Below, piece by piece: positions 8,670 through 17,019 of a stretch of 30,373 nucleotides of DNA; the first letter of the stretch is position 1; every line of letters starts with the position of its first letter. Below the pieces are notes generated by a model. That model did not search any database and was not told the origin of the DNA. It saw only the letters and a program-made list of their open reading frames with translations. Position numbers and translations under genes: made by a program. Origin of the DNA: an uncultured Clostridium sp. (GTDB taxonomy: Bacteria > Bacillota > Clostridia > TANB77 > CAG-508); assembly GCA_900554565.1 (NCBI GenBank), contig USHX01000016.1, positions 1 through 30,373 on the forward strand, written 5' to 3'.

Positions 8670-9917
8670 ATGAAAGTAATAGTTATTGGTGGTGGACCTG
8701 CAGGAATGATGGCAGCTATCACTGCTAGTGAAAATGGAAATGATGTAACTTTAGTAGAAAAAATGAATAGTTTAGGAAGAAAGATATTAATTACAGGGAA
8801 AGGAAGATGTAATATAACATCTTCTTTAAACATAGAAGAATTCATAAAAAACACACCTGGAAATGGTAGATTTTTGTATAGTTGTTATCAACAATATACT
8901 AACAAAGATATAATAGAATTCTTAAGAAAACAAGGGTTAGAAGTAAAAGAAGAGCGTGGAAATAGAATATTTCCAGTAACAGACAAATCTCAAGATGTAT
9001 TAAAATGTTTTACTAAAAAATTAAAAGAAAATAGAGTTAAGATTTTGTATAATATGCAGGTACAAAAAATATTAGTTGATGAGCAAAAAGAAAAAGCAAT
9101 AGGAATATTAGCCAATAATGAAGAGATGTATGCAGATAAAATAATATTAGCAACAGGTGGAAAGAGTTATCCTTTAACAGGTTCAACAGGTGATGGATAT
9201 AAAATGGTAGAAGAATTGGGACATAGTGTAACAAAAATAAAACCATCACTTGTACCACTTGAAATATATCAAAAAAGTTTGTGTCAGGACCTTCAAGGGT
9301 TGTCTTTAAGAAATATAGAAATGAAAATATTAGATAAAAGCAAAAACAAAACGATTTACGAGGACTTTGGAGAAATGTTGTTTACTCATTTTGGTGTTTC
9401 AGGTCCTACAATTCTTAGCTCTTCAGCACATTTGGTTAGATACAAAAATATAGATGAAAAGTTGAAGAATAGAGAAATAGTTTTAAAAATTGACTTTAAG
9501 CCAGCACTATCAACAAAAAAACTAGATGATAGAATATTAAGGGATTTTACGGAATTTAAAAACAAACAATTTAAGAATAGTTTAGAAAAATTGTTACCAC
9601 ATAAGCTAATAAATCCAATAATAAAACTTAGTAAAATTGATCCAGACAAAAAAGTAAATGAAATTACAAAAGAAGAAAGAACAAGATTAGTAGAAATTTT
9701 AAAGAACTTTACCATAGAAATTAAAGGATTTAGACCAATTGATGAAGCAATAGTAACATCTGGTGGAATAAAAATAAGTGAGATAAATCCAAAAACAATG
9801 GAATCAAAATTAATTAGAAATTTATATTTTGCTGGGGAAATTATAGATGTAGATAGCTATACAGGTGGATTCAATTTACAAATAGCATATTCAACAGGTT
9901 TTGTAGCAGGTTTATAA
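8670..9917 (+). CDS. HI0933/YhiN-family NAD(P)/FAD-dependent oxidoreductase
   Basis: A cytosolic flavoprotein of the HI0933-like family, whose members bind FAD; the physiological substrate is not established. The N-terminal dinucleotide-binding motif IGGGPAGMMAA (residues 5-15) is followed by the family signature GRKILITGKGRCNITS. ATGGKSYPLTGSTGDGY lies near the middle. The C-terminal part has VTSGGI, NLYFAGEIIDVDSYTGGFNLQ and the final GFVAG. The 415 residues match the family. A GGAAGG ribosome site precedes the start. The gene appears intact, with no CGG codon. Confidence 0.92.
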   Translation: MKVIVIGGGPAGMMAAITASENGNDVTLVEKMNSLGRKILITGKGRCNITSSLNIEEFIKNTPGNGRFLYSCYQQYTNKDIIEFLRKQGLEVKEERGNRIFPVTDKSQDVLKCFTKKLKENRVKILYNMQVQKILVDEQKEKAIGILANNEEMYADKIILATGGKSYPLTGSTGDGYKMVEELGHSVTKIKPSLVPLEIYQKSLCQDLQGLSLRNIEMKILDKSKNKTIYEDFGEMLFTHFGVSGPTILSSSAHLVRYKNIDEKLKNREIVLKIDFKPALSTKKLDDRILRDFTEFKNKQFKNSLEKLLPHKLINPIIKLSKIDPDKKVNEITKEERTRLVEILKNFTIEIKGFRPIDEAIVTSGGIKISEINPKTMESKLIRNLYFAGEIIDVDSYTGGFNLQIAYSTGFVAGL

Positions 9918-9989
9918 AATTTTTGAATTAAAATTCTGTTATCTATAAAATTATAATAATCTGAACTTTTAGAAGGGAAAATATTAAGT

Positions 9990-10622
9990 ATGGAAGAATT
10001 TATAACAATAAAAGAACATGTAGAAACAGAAATTGTAGAGAAAAAATCGAAATTTATAGCAAATATATTTTATATAAAAGATGTACAAGAAGCGGAAGAA
10101 ATAATAAAAAAAACAAAAAAGAAATATTTTGATGCAAGACATAATTGTATAGCATATAGAGTAATTGAGAATGATAGATTAATAGAAAAGTCAAGTGATG
10201 ATGGTGAGCCTTCTGGAACAGCAGGCGCACCAATGTTAAACATTTTACAAAAAAATAATCTAGTAAATGTACTAATAATAGTAACTAGATACTTTGGAGG
10301 AATTTTATTAGGAACAGGTGGATTAGTAAGGGCTTATTCATCAAGCTTGCAAAAAGCAATAGAAGAAAGCACAAAAGAAAAGAAATGTTTAGGTGTCGAA
10401 ATGCAAGTGGAAGTAGAATATCAGAATTTCGAAAGTTTTAAATATTATTGTAAAATAAATAATATAGAAGTAGTAGAAGCACAATATTTAGAGAAAATTA
10501 TTTGTAAAATAGAGTTAGAAGAAAAGACAAAAATGAAAATAATTAAAGATTATGAGACACAAAAAATAAATATAAATAAAATTGTAGAGTTATCTAAAAA
10601 ATATATAACTAGAAGTAAATAA
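9990..10622 (+). CDS. YigZ/IMPACT family protein
   Basis: A cytosolic protein of the YigZ family (UPF0029, related to eukaryotic IMPACT), often discussed in connection with translation or ribosome stress; its precise role is not settled. The protein has 210 residues. The N-terminal domain carries the marks KKYFDARHNCIAYRV, SSDDGEPSGTAGAPML and TRYFGGILLGTGGLVRAY. The C-terminal part (about 135-210) is a smaller alpha/beta domain as in YigZ. An AGAAGGGAAA ribosome site lies before the ATG. It has no obvious operon partner, and spo0A downstream has its own promoter. Confidence 0.93.
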   Translation: MEEFITIKEHVETEIVEKKSKFIANIFYIKDVQEAEEIIKKTKKKYFDARHNCIAYRVIENDRLIEKSSDDGEPSGTAGAPMLNILQKNNLVNVLIIVTRYFGGILLGTGGLVRAYSSSLQKAIEESTKEKKCLGVEMQVEVEYQNFESFKYYCKINNIEVVEAQYLEKIICKIELEEKTKMKIIKDYETQKININKIVELSKKYITRSK

Positions 10623-10668
10623 AATTTCATCTTTCACAAACAATATGGAAAAAATTCCCAACAATTAA

Positions 10669-10697
10669 TTGCAAAAGCTAGAATAAAGTATTATAAT
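10669..10697 (+). promoter_or_regulatory. Sigma-A type promoter of spo0A
   Basis: TTGCAA (10669-10674), exactly 17 bases and a perfect TATAAT (10692-10697). A short palindrome lies in the leader around 10704-10718, before an AGGAGGGGA ribosome site. I see no clear sigma-H promoter match. Confidence 0.6.
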
Positions 10698-10740
10698 CGG
10701 AAATGTAAAAAATTTACAGCAAAATTTAGGAGGGGAATTT

Positions 10741-11553
10741 ATGAAAGAGAAAATTTCTGTATTGATTGCAGATGACAATCAAGATTTTAGCCATACGTTG
10801 TCGACATATATAAATTCGCAAAATGACATGGAAGTTGTAGGAATGGCAAAGGATGGAACAGAGGCTATTGAGCTGATGAGAAAGGTCAAGCCAGATGTTA
10901 TGATTCTAGATGTAATAATGCCACATTTAGATGGACTCGGAGTTCTGGAAAAAACAAATGGAGAAGAAGAAAGACCGATTTGTATAATGCTTTCGGCAGT
11001 TGGACAAGATAAAATAACACAAAAAGCGATTACTTTAGGCGCTGAATATTATGTAGTAAAACCTTTTGACATAGAACTATTAATTAAAAGAATAAGAGAA
11101 ATAAAATTTTATAAACCAAATCAATCTAATAATAATTTTATATCAAATAATTTTAATAAATCATATATCGAATTATCAGAAAAAGATGCAAAAGATGGAC
11201 AAAATTTAGAAGCTTTAGTAACCAATATTATTCATGAAGTTGGGGTTCCAGCACATATTAAAGGATATCAATACTTAAGAGAAGCCATAATGATGGTAGT
11301 TGAGGACATTGAGGTGATAAACCAAATAACTAAAAGTTTATACCCTAAAATTGCATATAAGTATGGAACAACGCCAAGTCGCGTAGAACGTGCGATTCGC
11401 CATGCTATTGAAGTTGCGTGGGGTCGTGGACAACAGGAAACTGTTGAAAAAATCTTTGGATATACAATTTCTGCTTCAAAGGGAAAACCAACCAACAGTG
11501 AATTTATTGCAATGATTGCTGATAAATTACGTTTGGAATTAAAGAGTGCGTAA
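10741..11553 (+). CDS. spo0A: Sporulation master regulator Spo0A
   Basis: Response regulator that, when phosphorylated, switches cells into endospore formation by binding 0A boxes. The N-terminal receiver domain (about 1-120) has the acidic pair Asp11-Asp12, the phosphorylation site Asp57 in LDVIMP and the conserved Lys in VVKPFD. An Asn-rich linker (about 124-140) leads to the Spo0A-specific DNA-binding domain, with TNIIHEVGVPAHIKGYQYLR and the recognition-helix region SRVERAIRHAIEVAWGRGQ. The 270 residues match the family. The arginines of that helix use CGC and CGT, unlike the AGA-dominated rest of the window. The gene has no CGG codon and needs no frameshift, unlike the sporulation genes just downstream. 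It has its own promoter and terminator. Confidence 0.98.
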   Translation: MKEKISVLIADDNQDFSHTLSTYINSQNDMEVVGMAKDGTEAIELMRKVKPDVMILDVIMPHLDGLGVLEKTNGEEERPICIMLSAVGQDKITQKAITLGAEYYVVKPFDIELLIKRIREIKFYKPNQSNNNFISNNFNKSYIELSEKDAKDGQNLEALVTNIIHEVGVPAHIKGYQYLREAIMMVVEDIEVINQITKSLYPKIAYKYGTTPSRVERAIRHAIEVAWGRGQQETVEKIFGYTISASKGKPTNSEFIAMIADKLRLELKSA

Positions 11554-11569
11554 AAGTTAATAACTGAAC

Positions 11570-11607
11570 AAACAAGGTGTTTTTTACGAAGCTACCTTGT
11601 TTTTTTA
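11570..11607 (+). terminator. Terminator of spo0A
   Basis: AAACAAGGT (11570-11578) pairs with ACCTTGTTT (11594-11602) and a run of T follows. It separates spo0A from the next unit. Confidence 0.85.
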
Positions 11608-11624
11608 CTATGTAATTCATAAAA

Positions 11625-11652
11625 TTGACAATGAAAAAATTACATATAAAAT
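11625..11652 (+). promoter_or_regulatory. Putative promoter of the 112-residue membrane protein gene
   Basis: A consensus TTGACA (11625-11630), 16 bases and TAAAAT (11647-11652) lie 79 bases before the start at 11732. Confidence 0.5.
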
Positions 11653-11731
11653 ATCAAAATAATCTTTTAGTGAATAAACAAGAAAAAAGTGGAAAAAATA
11701 TTATAAATACATAAATTATAAGGAGGCAAAA

Positions 11732-12070
11732 ATGGAACAAAGCAATTTGAAAAATATGGTAATTCTAAAGGACATACCTTCAAATATAATAGAAGAAGCA
11801 ATTATAATTTTAAAAGAAAATAAAAAAGCTAAAAGATTAGAAAAAATTGAAACAAAAGAAGGAATAAAAAAGAAGGAAAGAACAAATGACTATATTCTAA
11901 AAGAAGCGGAGATGTTTGTTAATAATTATATTTCCAAAATTGAACAAAAGAAAAAGACAAAATCATCAATTAATAAAGAACTAGAACGAAAGTGTAATAG
12001 ATTAAAAAATTATGCAGGATTAACAAGTTTAATAATAGTGCTAGAAACAATTATGCTTATAATAAGATAA
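11732..12070 (+). CDS. Small hypothetical protein with a C-terminal membrane helix
   Basis: Not recognised. The 112-residue protein is rich in Lys and Glu, mostly predicted helical, and ends with one hydrophobic stretch of about 18 residues (SLIIVLETIMLII region) that would anchor it by its tail, leaving the charged part in the cytosol. A good AAGGAGG ribosome site and its own promoter support translation. It lies between spo0A and the M23/SpoIVFA-like gene, so a sporulation role is possible but only by position. A strong hairpin follows within 6 bases of the stop. Confidence 0.6.
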   Translation: MEQSNLKNMVILKDIPSNIIEEAIIILKENKKAKRLEKIETKEGIKKKERTNDYILKEAEMFVNNYISKIEQKKKTKSSINKELERKCNRLKNYAGLTSLIIVLETIMLIIR

Positions 12071-12075
12071 GGAAT

Positions 12076-12130
12076 AAAACACCTTTTTCCAACATATAGT
12101 TTACAAAGAAACTAAGGAAGAGGTGTTTTT
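12076..12130 (+). terminator. Terminator-like hairpin that hides the next gene's ribosome site
   Basis: Bases 12076-12090 pair with 12116-12129 with one mismatch or bulge, and a second 6-bp stem (12097-12102 with 12109-12114) sits inside. A T-run (12125-12130) ends the arm, as in an intrinsic terminator. The 3' arm contains GGAAGAGGTG, the only ribosome site for the ATG at 12133. The element could thus stop transcription, sequester translation initiation, or both. Confidence 0.7.
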
Positions 12131-12132
12131 CT

Positions 12133-13006
12133 ATGGAAAGAACTATATCTGTTGAAGAAAAAATAAGAAGAGCAGAAGAAATATACGAAAAAAGACATAG
12201 CAATAGCAGGCCAGTAACAACTGTAAGTGTAGGAAAAGAGAAAAAAGATGTAAAGCTATTAAAGAAAATGATAATTCAAATAATAGTTTGTATTGCAATA
12301 TATATGATAATATATGCAATTCAAAATAGTGAGATGGTATTTTCAAAGGACTTCGTAGAAAAGGCAAATGCAATACTTTCTTATGACACAAATTTTAATG
12401 AGATATATGAAAAAGCAAAAGAACAACTATTAAAAATGTCACCTAATAAAGGAAATGACAATCAGGGAATAGGTGGTGCAAGTGAAGAAAATACAAGCCA
12501 AGAGAAACGAGAAACACAAGAGACGAATGAAGAACAAACAAATCAAAATAGTGCTATACAACCAAAAGAAAAGCAATTATCTCAAGAAGAACAAGATATA
12601 GAAAATGTTAAAAAGACATCAACATTTATAAAACCAATTGAAGGTGTAATAAGTTCTGTATATGGGAGAAGAGAGACAGCTACAGGTAGTGTGCCTAAGA
12701 ATCATACAGGGACAGATATAGCTGCAGATATGGGGACAAAAATAAAATCAGCAACAGATGGAGAAGTGGTATTAGCTTCAGAAGAAGGCGACTATGGAAA
12801 ACATCTAAAAATTCAAATTGGGGAAGTAAGCATAATTTATGCACATTGCAATAATTTGTATGTAAAACAAGGAGACCAAATAAAACAAGGACAAGAAATA
12901 GCAGAAGTTGGAACAACTGGTAATTCAACTCGGGCCACATTTACATTTTGAAATAAGATTTCAGGAAAGAACAGTTAATCCGCAATCTGTTTTAGAATTG
13001 CAATAA
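12133..13006 (+). CDS. M23 peptidase-domain membrane protein, SpoIVFA-like, read through a +1 frameshift
   Basis: A bitopic protein with a short cytosolic N-terminus, one membrane helix (about residues 37-57), a low-complexity Glu/Gln-rich linker and a C-terminal LytM/M23 domain facing outward. Zinc-site residues of active M23 enzymes are present: HTGTD, YAHC and, after the shift, GPHLHF. Codon 267 is CGG; the zero frame gives ATFTF and then stop. Skipping the C at 12931 restores NSTGPHLHFEIRF and a natural end at 13006, for 290 residues. It lies 13 bases before spoIVFB, the position of spoIVFA in Bacillus, whose product holds and inhibits the SpoIVFB protease. Unlike Bacillus SpoIVFA it looks catalytically complete, so a SpoIIQ-like or wall-hydrolase role is also possible. 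Confidence 0.85.
12931..12933 (+). other. In-frame CGG at the M23 frameshift
   Basis: The zero frame reads ACT CGG GCC ACA and stops five codons after the CGG. Dropping C12931 gives ACT GGG CCA CAT TTA CAT, encoding the invariant Gly-Pro-His-Leu-His of M23 peptidases. The glycine and both histidines are thus recovered only after the shift. Confidence 0.9.
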
Positions 13007-13019
13007 AAGGAGACAAGCG

Positions 13020-13689
13020 ATGAAGTTTAGAATTGATTTGAAAATTTTTTTGTTTTTGATTTTGTTTTATTTTACACGGGCAAGTAAAAACATATATTAT
13101 TGTAATAATGTTTGCATTTATACATGAATTAGGACATCTATTTGCAGGTTTGCTTTTAGGAATGAAGCCAGAAAAATTAGAGTTTACACCATATGGAATA
13201 AGTGTGGCTTTTAAACTATTTCCAAGTGACTATAATAAAAAAATATTAAATGGTAATTTGTTAGAACTAAAAAAAATATTTATAGCTATAGCTGGACCTT
13301 TAGTAAATTTTCTAATAATAATAGTAGCAATAAATTCAGAAATAGATGTGTTTTCAAATATGTTAATAATATATTCAAACTTTTTACTTATAGTATTTAA
13401 TTTGATACCTATCTATCCATTAGATGGTGGTAGAATATCAAAAAGTATATTACATATTTTGTATGGGAAAAAGAAAGCAGAAAAGATTACAAATATGCTG
13501 TCATTTGTGACTTTAATAGCAATAACATTTATATCTAGCATAGGTGTTTTATATTTAGAAAATATTTCGATTTTTATTATAACAATATTCCTTTGGATAC
13601 TTTTTATAAGAGAAGATTTGGTTTATACAAGGAGAAACAAAATTTATAAATTAATAGATAAAACTATTGAAATTGAAGCCAATAAATAG
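13020..13689 (+). CDS. spoIVFB: Site-2 protease SpoIVFB-like (M50), read through a +1 frameshift
   Basis: Intramembrane zinc metalloprotease; in Bacillus it cleaves pro-sigma-K during spore formation. The restored 222-residue protein starts at ATG 13020 after AAAAGGAG. Its first 19 codons encode MKFRIDLKIFLF and a hydrophobic segment ending FYFT. Codon 20 is CGG, and the zero frame ends at a TGA around 13123. Skipping the C at 13077 gives FTGQVKTYIIVIMFAFIHELGH, with the HExxH zinc site, and later the second motif IPIYPLDGG. Several further membrane helices follow. A start at the internal ATG 13108 would leave only MFAFIHELGH and lose the first membrane helix. It is coupled tightly to the M23/SpoIVFA-like gene, which has the same kind of break. 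Confidence 0.88.
13077..13079 (+). other. In-frame CGG at the SpoIVFB frameshift
   Basis: The zero frame reads TTT ACA CGG GCA AGT. Dropping C13077 gives TTT ACA GGG CAA GTA AAA ACA TA, which joins the N-terminal membrane helix to the HELGH helix. It is codon 20, so nearly the whole protein depends on the shift. Confidence 0.85.
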
Positions 13690-13727
13690 TAAACTTATAA
13701 TATAAGTAAAAAAGGAGAATGCAAAAG

Positions 13728-15980
13728 ATGAAGAAATTTTTCCGAAATCAAAAAGGAATTAACTTAATAAGTTTAACAATAACAGTAGTAGTTATATTAA
13801 TAATAACTAATATTGTTATTTATAATGTAAAAGATAATTTAAAAACTCAAAGAATAAAAGCTTTGCAAACAGATATAAGCAATTTGAGAGATAAAATATC
13901 AACATATTATAGTCAATATGGTAAGATACCAGCAAATACAGAGTATACAAATACTAGTGGTATTGATGTTATAAGTTCAGCTGTAGATACAGGTAAATTC
14001 TATGTTATTGACTTATCAGCATTGGACAACCTAACGCTAAATTATGGTACAGATTATGAAAAGATAAAAAGTGGAGAAGTAACTGATGCAAATATTTTAT
14101 CAGATTTATATATAATAAATGATGACAGCCACAATATCTTTTATGTAGATGGTGTTACATTAGATAATCAAACTTTTTATACAGATTATACAACAAAAGA
14201 TGTTGATACAGAAGCGGTTGATTTGAAATATATTGATGGGATAAAAATTCCAGATGGGTTTTATTATGTAGGTGGAACTAAAGATACAGGACTTGTTATT
14301 TCAGATGCTAAAGATGATGATTTGAATAATAGTAAAGGTGGAAATCAATTTGTATGGATACCTGTTGAAAATAAAAAAGACTATGAAAGAAATACAAATT
14401 ATTCAAACACAAATGTTGCAGAAAATGCAACAAGTGATACAGATTATTTACCAGAAGGAATAGATGATGAAGAAAAAGCTGTTATAGATGCTGGTGGATT
14501 TTTTGTTTCTAGATTTGAAGTGGGAATAGAAAGCCGCGTTGGACCAGTAAGTAAAAAGGGAATGACGGTTGATTCTTATGTTACTCAAAAAAAAGCGAAA
14601 ACAAGAGCTAAAAGTATAGTAAATACTAATAGTGCTAAAAGTGCATTGTGTTCAGGCACACAATGGGATTTAGTAATGAAATTCGTAGATGGAAAAGATG
14701 GATATTCAGTAACCCAAGCAAGTTCAGATAGACACAATCCAAATGGAATTGCTAATACGGGTGCAAATGAAAAAGACAAGGTGTGTAATATTTATGATTT
14801 AGAAGGAAATGCATTTGAATATGTAGCTGACAAAAGCACCGTGCAACCAGAGTATGAACCATGCATAAAAAGAGGAGGATCTTATGATAATACAATTCAA
14901 GCTTCAACATATACATCTTGTAATGGAAAAGAAGATTCTTCAATAGCATTTCGAGCAGTATTATATGTAATTCCAGTTGAAAGCTGGACTAAATCATATG
15001 ACCAAACAGGAACATATAAAGATAAAAATAATGATATAGCAACTATTCCAGAAGGATTTCAAGTTAGTTTACTTGGTAGCCAAAACAAAATTACTAATGG
15101 GCTAGTTGTTCGTGGACCTGATGAAAGTGAGTTTGTTTGGGTTCCTGTTGATGATATAAATGATATGGCACAATGTTCTACTGCTGGTGGAGATTGTAAT
15201 TTGATTTTGTCTGATGGTGATGAACTAATGTGCACTACACATAATAGTACAGAGATAGTTGGAAAACTATATGCAACAGAAGTTGGAGAAAATTTTGGAA
15301 CAGTAAATACAACATATAATCCTAATAGTGGATTAAGAGAACCGGCAATAGTGGCAGAAAACGATAATAATTCTAGTTGTAATACAATAGGATTAACACT
15401 TTTTAATATGCAAACAGATTATAAAAATATGGTAACAAGTGTAGCAAAATATGGTGGATTTTATGTTGGTAGATATGAAACTAGTTTGTCAGATGCTACA
15501 GAAAGTTCAGCAGGAACCAATGGAAAGGCTCAATCAAAACAAGGAGTAATTCCAACATCAGCAGCAAATAGTGCAACGTCTAGTTGGTATGGATTATATA
15601 AAATACAAGATAAAAAATATACGGAAAAAAATAATTCAGTAGAGAGTAGTATGATATGGGGAAGCCAATATGATGTAATATTAAATTGGGTTAACAATGG
15701 TGATGATAAAAGTAAAATATTAGCGACTGATATTGGAAATCGTAATGGCAAAGGAGTAGAAATAACGGGAAAAGCTAGTTATTTGTCTGACACAATAAAC
15801 AATATTAGAGATTTAAGTGGAAATTTGATTGAATGGACATTAGAGGCAGCGGACAGTGATTGTAGAGTTCATAGAGGTGGTCATTATAGCGACGAGCGTT
15901 CAGCCGTTTCTAGAAAGATTAGTGTATCAGATGGAATTTATCAGACAGTAGGAAGTAGAATGACTTTATACATAAAATAA
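13728..15980 (+). CDS. Pilin-like surface protein with two SUMF1/FGE-like modules
   Basis: A 750-residue protein with a type IV prepilin/pseudopilin start: basic MKKFFRNQKG, then INLISLTITVVVILI. Processing would occur after the Gly, but the usual Glu at position 5 of the mature protein is Ser, as in some minor pilins. A pseudopilin-like region (YYSQYGKIP) follows. Two related modules then occur, about residues 170-425 and 440-750. Each has an FVWIPV or FVWVPV motif, a GGF(F/Y)V(S/G)R(F/Y)E motif, a QWD/QYD segment, a DL(E/S)GN motif and an RGG motif, resembling the formylglycine-generating-enzyme/SUMF1 and C-type-lectin fold. A binding role is more likely than catalysis (inference). ATG 13719 lies one base from GGAG, so 13728 is preferred. 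No pilus assembly genes are nearby. Confidence 0.8.
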   Translation: MKKFFRNQKGINLISLTITVVVILIITNIVIYNVKDNLKTQRIKALQTDISNLRDKISTYYSQYGKIPANTEYTNTSGIDVISSAVDTGKFYVIDLSALDNLTLNYGTDYEKIKSGEVTDANILSDLYIINDDSHNIFYVDGVTLDNQTFYTDYTTKDVDTEAVDLKYIDGIKIPDGFYYVGGTKDTGLVISDAKDDDLNNSKGGNQFVWIPVENKKDYERNTNYSNTNVAENATSDTDYLPEGIDDEEKAVIDAGGFFVSRFEVGIESRVGPVSKKGMTVDSYVTQKKAKTRAKSIVNTNSAKSALCSGTQWDLVMKFVDGKDGYSVTQASSDRHNPNGIANTGANEKDKVCNIYDLEGNAFEYVADKSTVQPEYEPCIKRGGSYDNTIQASTYTSCNGKEDSSIAFRAVLYVIPVESWTKSYDQTGTYKDKNNDIATIPEGFQVSLLGSQNKITNGLVVRGPDESEFVWVPVDDINDMAQCSTAGGDCNLILSDGDELMCTTHNSTEIVGKLYATEVGENFGTVNTTYNPNSGLREPAIVAENDNNSSCNTIGLTLFNMQTDYKNMVTSVAKYGGFYVGRYETSLSDATESSAGTNGKAQSKQGVIPTSAANSATSSWYGLYKIQDKKYTEKNNSVESSMIWGSQYDVILNWVNNGDDKSKILATDIGNRNGKGVEITGKASYLSDTINNIRDLSGNLIEWTLEAADSDCRVHRGGHYSDERSAVSRKISVSDGIYQTVGSRMTLYIK

Positions 15981-15984
15981 CAAT

Positions 15985-16031
15985 AAAAATACAATAGCAA
16001 AAATAACAATTTTGCCATTGTATTTTTTTTA
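15985..16031 (+). terminator. Strong terminator after the pilin-like gene
   Basis: An 18-bp stem (15985-16002 with 16010-16027, one mismatch) is followed by more T. It begins 4 bases after the stop codon. Confidence 0.9.
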
Positions 16032-16107
16032 TAATTTAGCAAAATATTGCGTTGTAAACAATTTGTAACAATTTAGAAACATTTTTGTCATTTTTGTATA
16101 AAATTCA

Positions 16108-16136
16108 TTGACTTTTTAGCATTTTCGTTATATCAT
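16108..16136 (+). promoter_or_regulatory. Putative promoter of the minD-minE-rodA-dusB unit
   Basis: TTGACT (16108-16113), 17 bases and TATCAT (16131-16136) lie 44 bases before minD, in a gene-free stretch of about 150 bases after the previous terminator. Confidence 0.5.
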
Positions 16137-16180
16137 ATAGCTATTAAAAATGTGTTTTTAAAATCCTAAGGAGGAAAATT

Positions 16181-16972
16181 ATGGGAGAAGTAATAGTTAT
16201 AACATCAGGAAAAGGTGGAGTAGGAAAAACAACAACAACAGCAAATTTAGGTTCAAGCTTAGCATTAGAAGGAAAAAAAGTAGCATTAATCGATACAGAC
16301 ATAGGGCTACGTAACTTAGACGTTGTAATGGGGCTAGAAAATAGAATAGTATATGACATAGTAGATGTTGTAGAAGAAAAATGCAAACTAAGACAAGCCT
16401 TAATAAAAGACAAAAGATTTAAAGAATTATACCTACTACCAGCAGCCCAAACAAGAGATAAAAGCGCAGTAAACGAAGAACAAATGAGAAATCTAGTAGA
16501 AAAATTAAAAGCAGAATTTGACTACATCTTAATAGACTGTCCAGCAGGAATAGAACAAGGATTTAAAAATGCAATAGCAGGAGCGGACAGAGCAATAGTA
16601 GTAACAACAGCTGAAATATCAGCAATAAGAGATGCAGATAGAATAATAGGACTACTAGAATCATCAGAAATAAAAAATCCAGAATTAGTAATAAACAGAA
16701 TAAGACCAAACATGGTAAGAAAAGGTGAAATGATGGACGTAGATGACATCGTAGACCTTTTATCAATAGATTTAATAGGTGTAGTACCAGATGATGAATA
16801 CATAATAACACAAACAAACAAAGGTGAACCTGTTATTCAAAACAAAAAAGCACCATCTGGAAAAGCCTATATAGAAATAGCAAAAAGAGTATTAGGTGAA
16901 AAAATAGAAGTAACAATACCAGGTCAAGAAAAAGGATTTTTTGCAAAAATAAAAAGACTATTCAAAAAATAG
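16181..16972 (+). CDS. minD: Septum site-determining ATPase MinD
   Basis: A ParA-type ATPase that binds the membrane when ATP-loaded, recruits the division inhibitor MinC and is released by MinE, placing the septum at midcell. The 263-residue protein has the deviant Walker A motif KGGVGKTTT (residues 11-19), DTDIGLRNLD, the Walker B-like YILIDCPAG and the NRIRP segment. It ends in an amphipathic basic helix (GFFAKIKRLFKK) for membrane binding. AAGGAGG precedes the start. minE follows after 47 bases, then rodA and dusB, so this looks like one transcription unit. minC is not in the window. Confidence 0.97.
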   Translation: MGEVIVITSGKGGVGKTTTTANLGSSLALEGKKVALIDTDIGLRNLDVVMGLENRIVYDIVDVVEEKCKLRQALIKDKRFKELYLLPAAQTRDKSAVNEEQMRNLVEKLKAEFDYILIDCPAGIEQGFKNAIAGADRAIVVTTAEISAIRDADRIIGLLESSEIKNPELVINRIRPNMVRKGEMMDVDDIVDLLSIDLIGVVPDDEYIITQTNKGEPVIQNKKAPSGKAYIEIAKRVLGEKIEVTIPGQEKGFFAKIKRLFKK

Positions 16973-17019
16973 AACAAATGAAATAGCTAAACAATACAAA
17001 ATGGGGGTAAGTAAAAATA

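Noticed and set aside
13728..15980. Diversity-generating retroelement target
   Set aside because: The fold is suggestive, but there is no reverse transcriptase, template repeat or adenine-specific variable stretch in the window.
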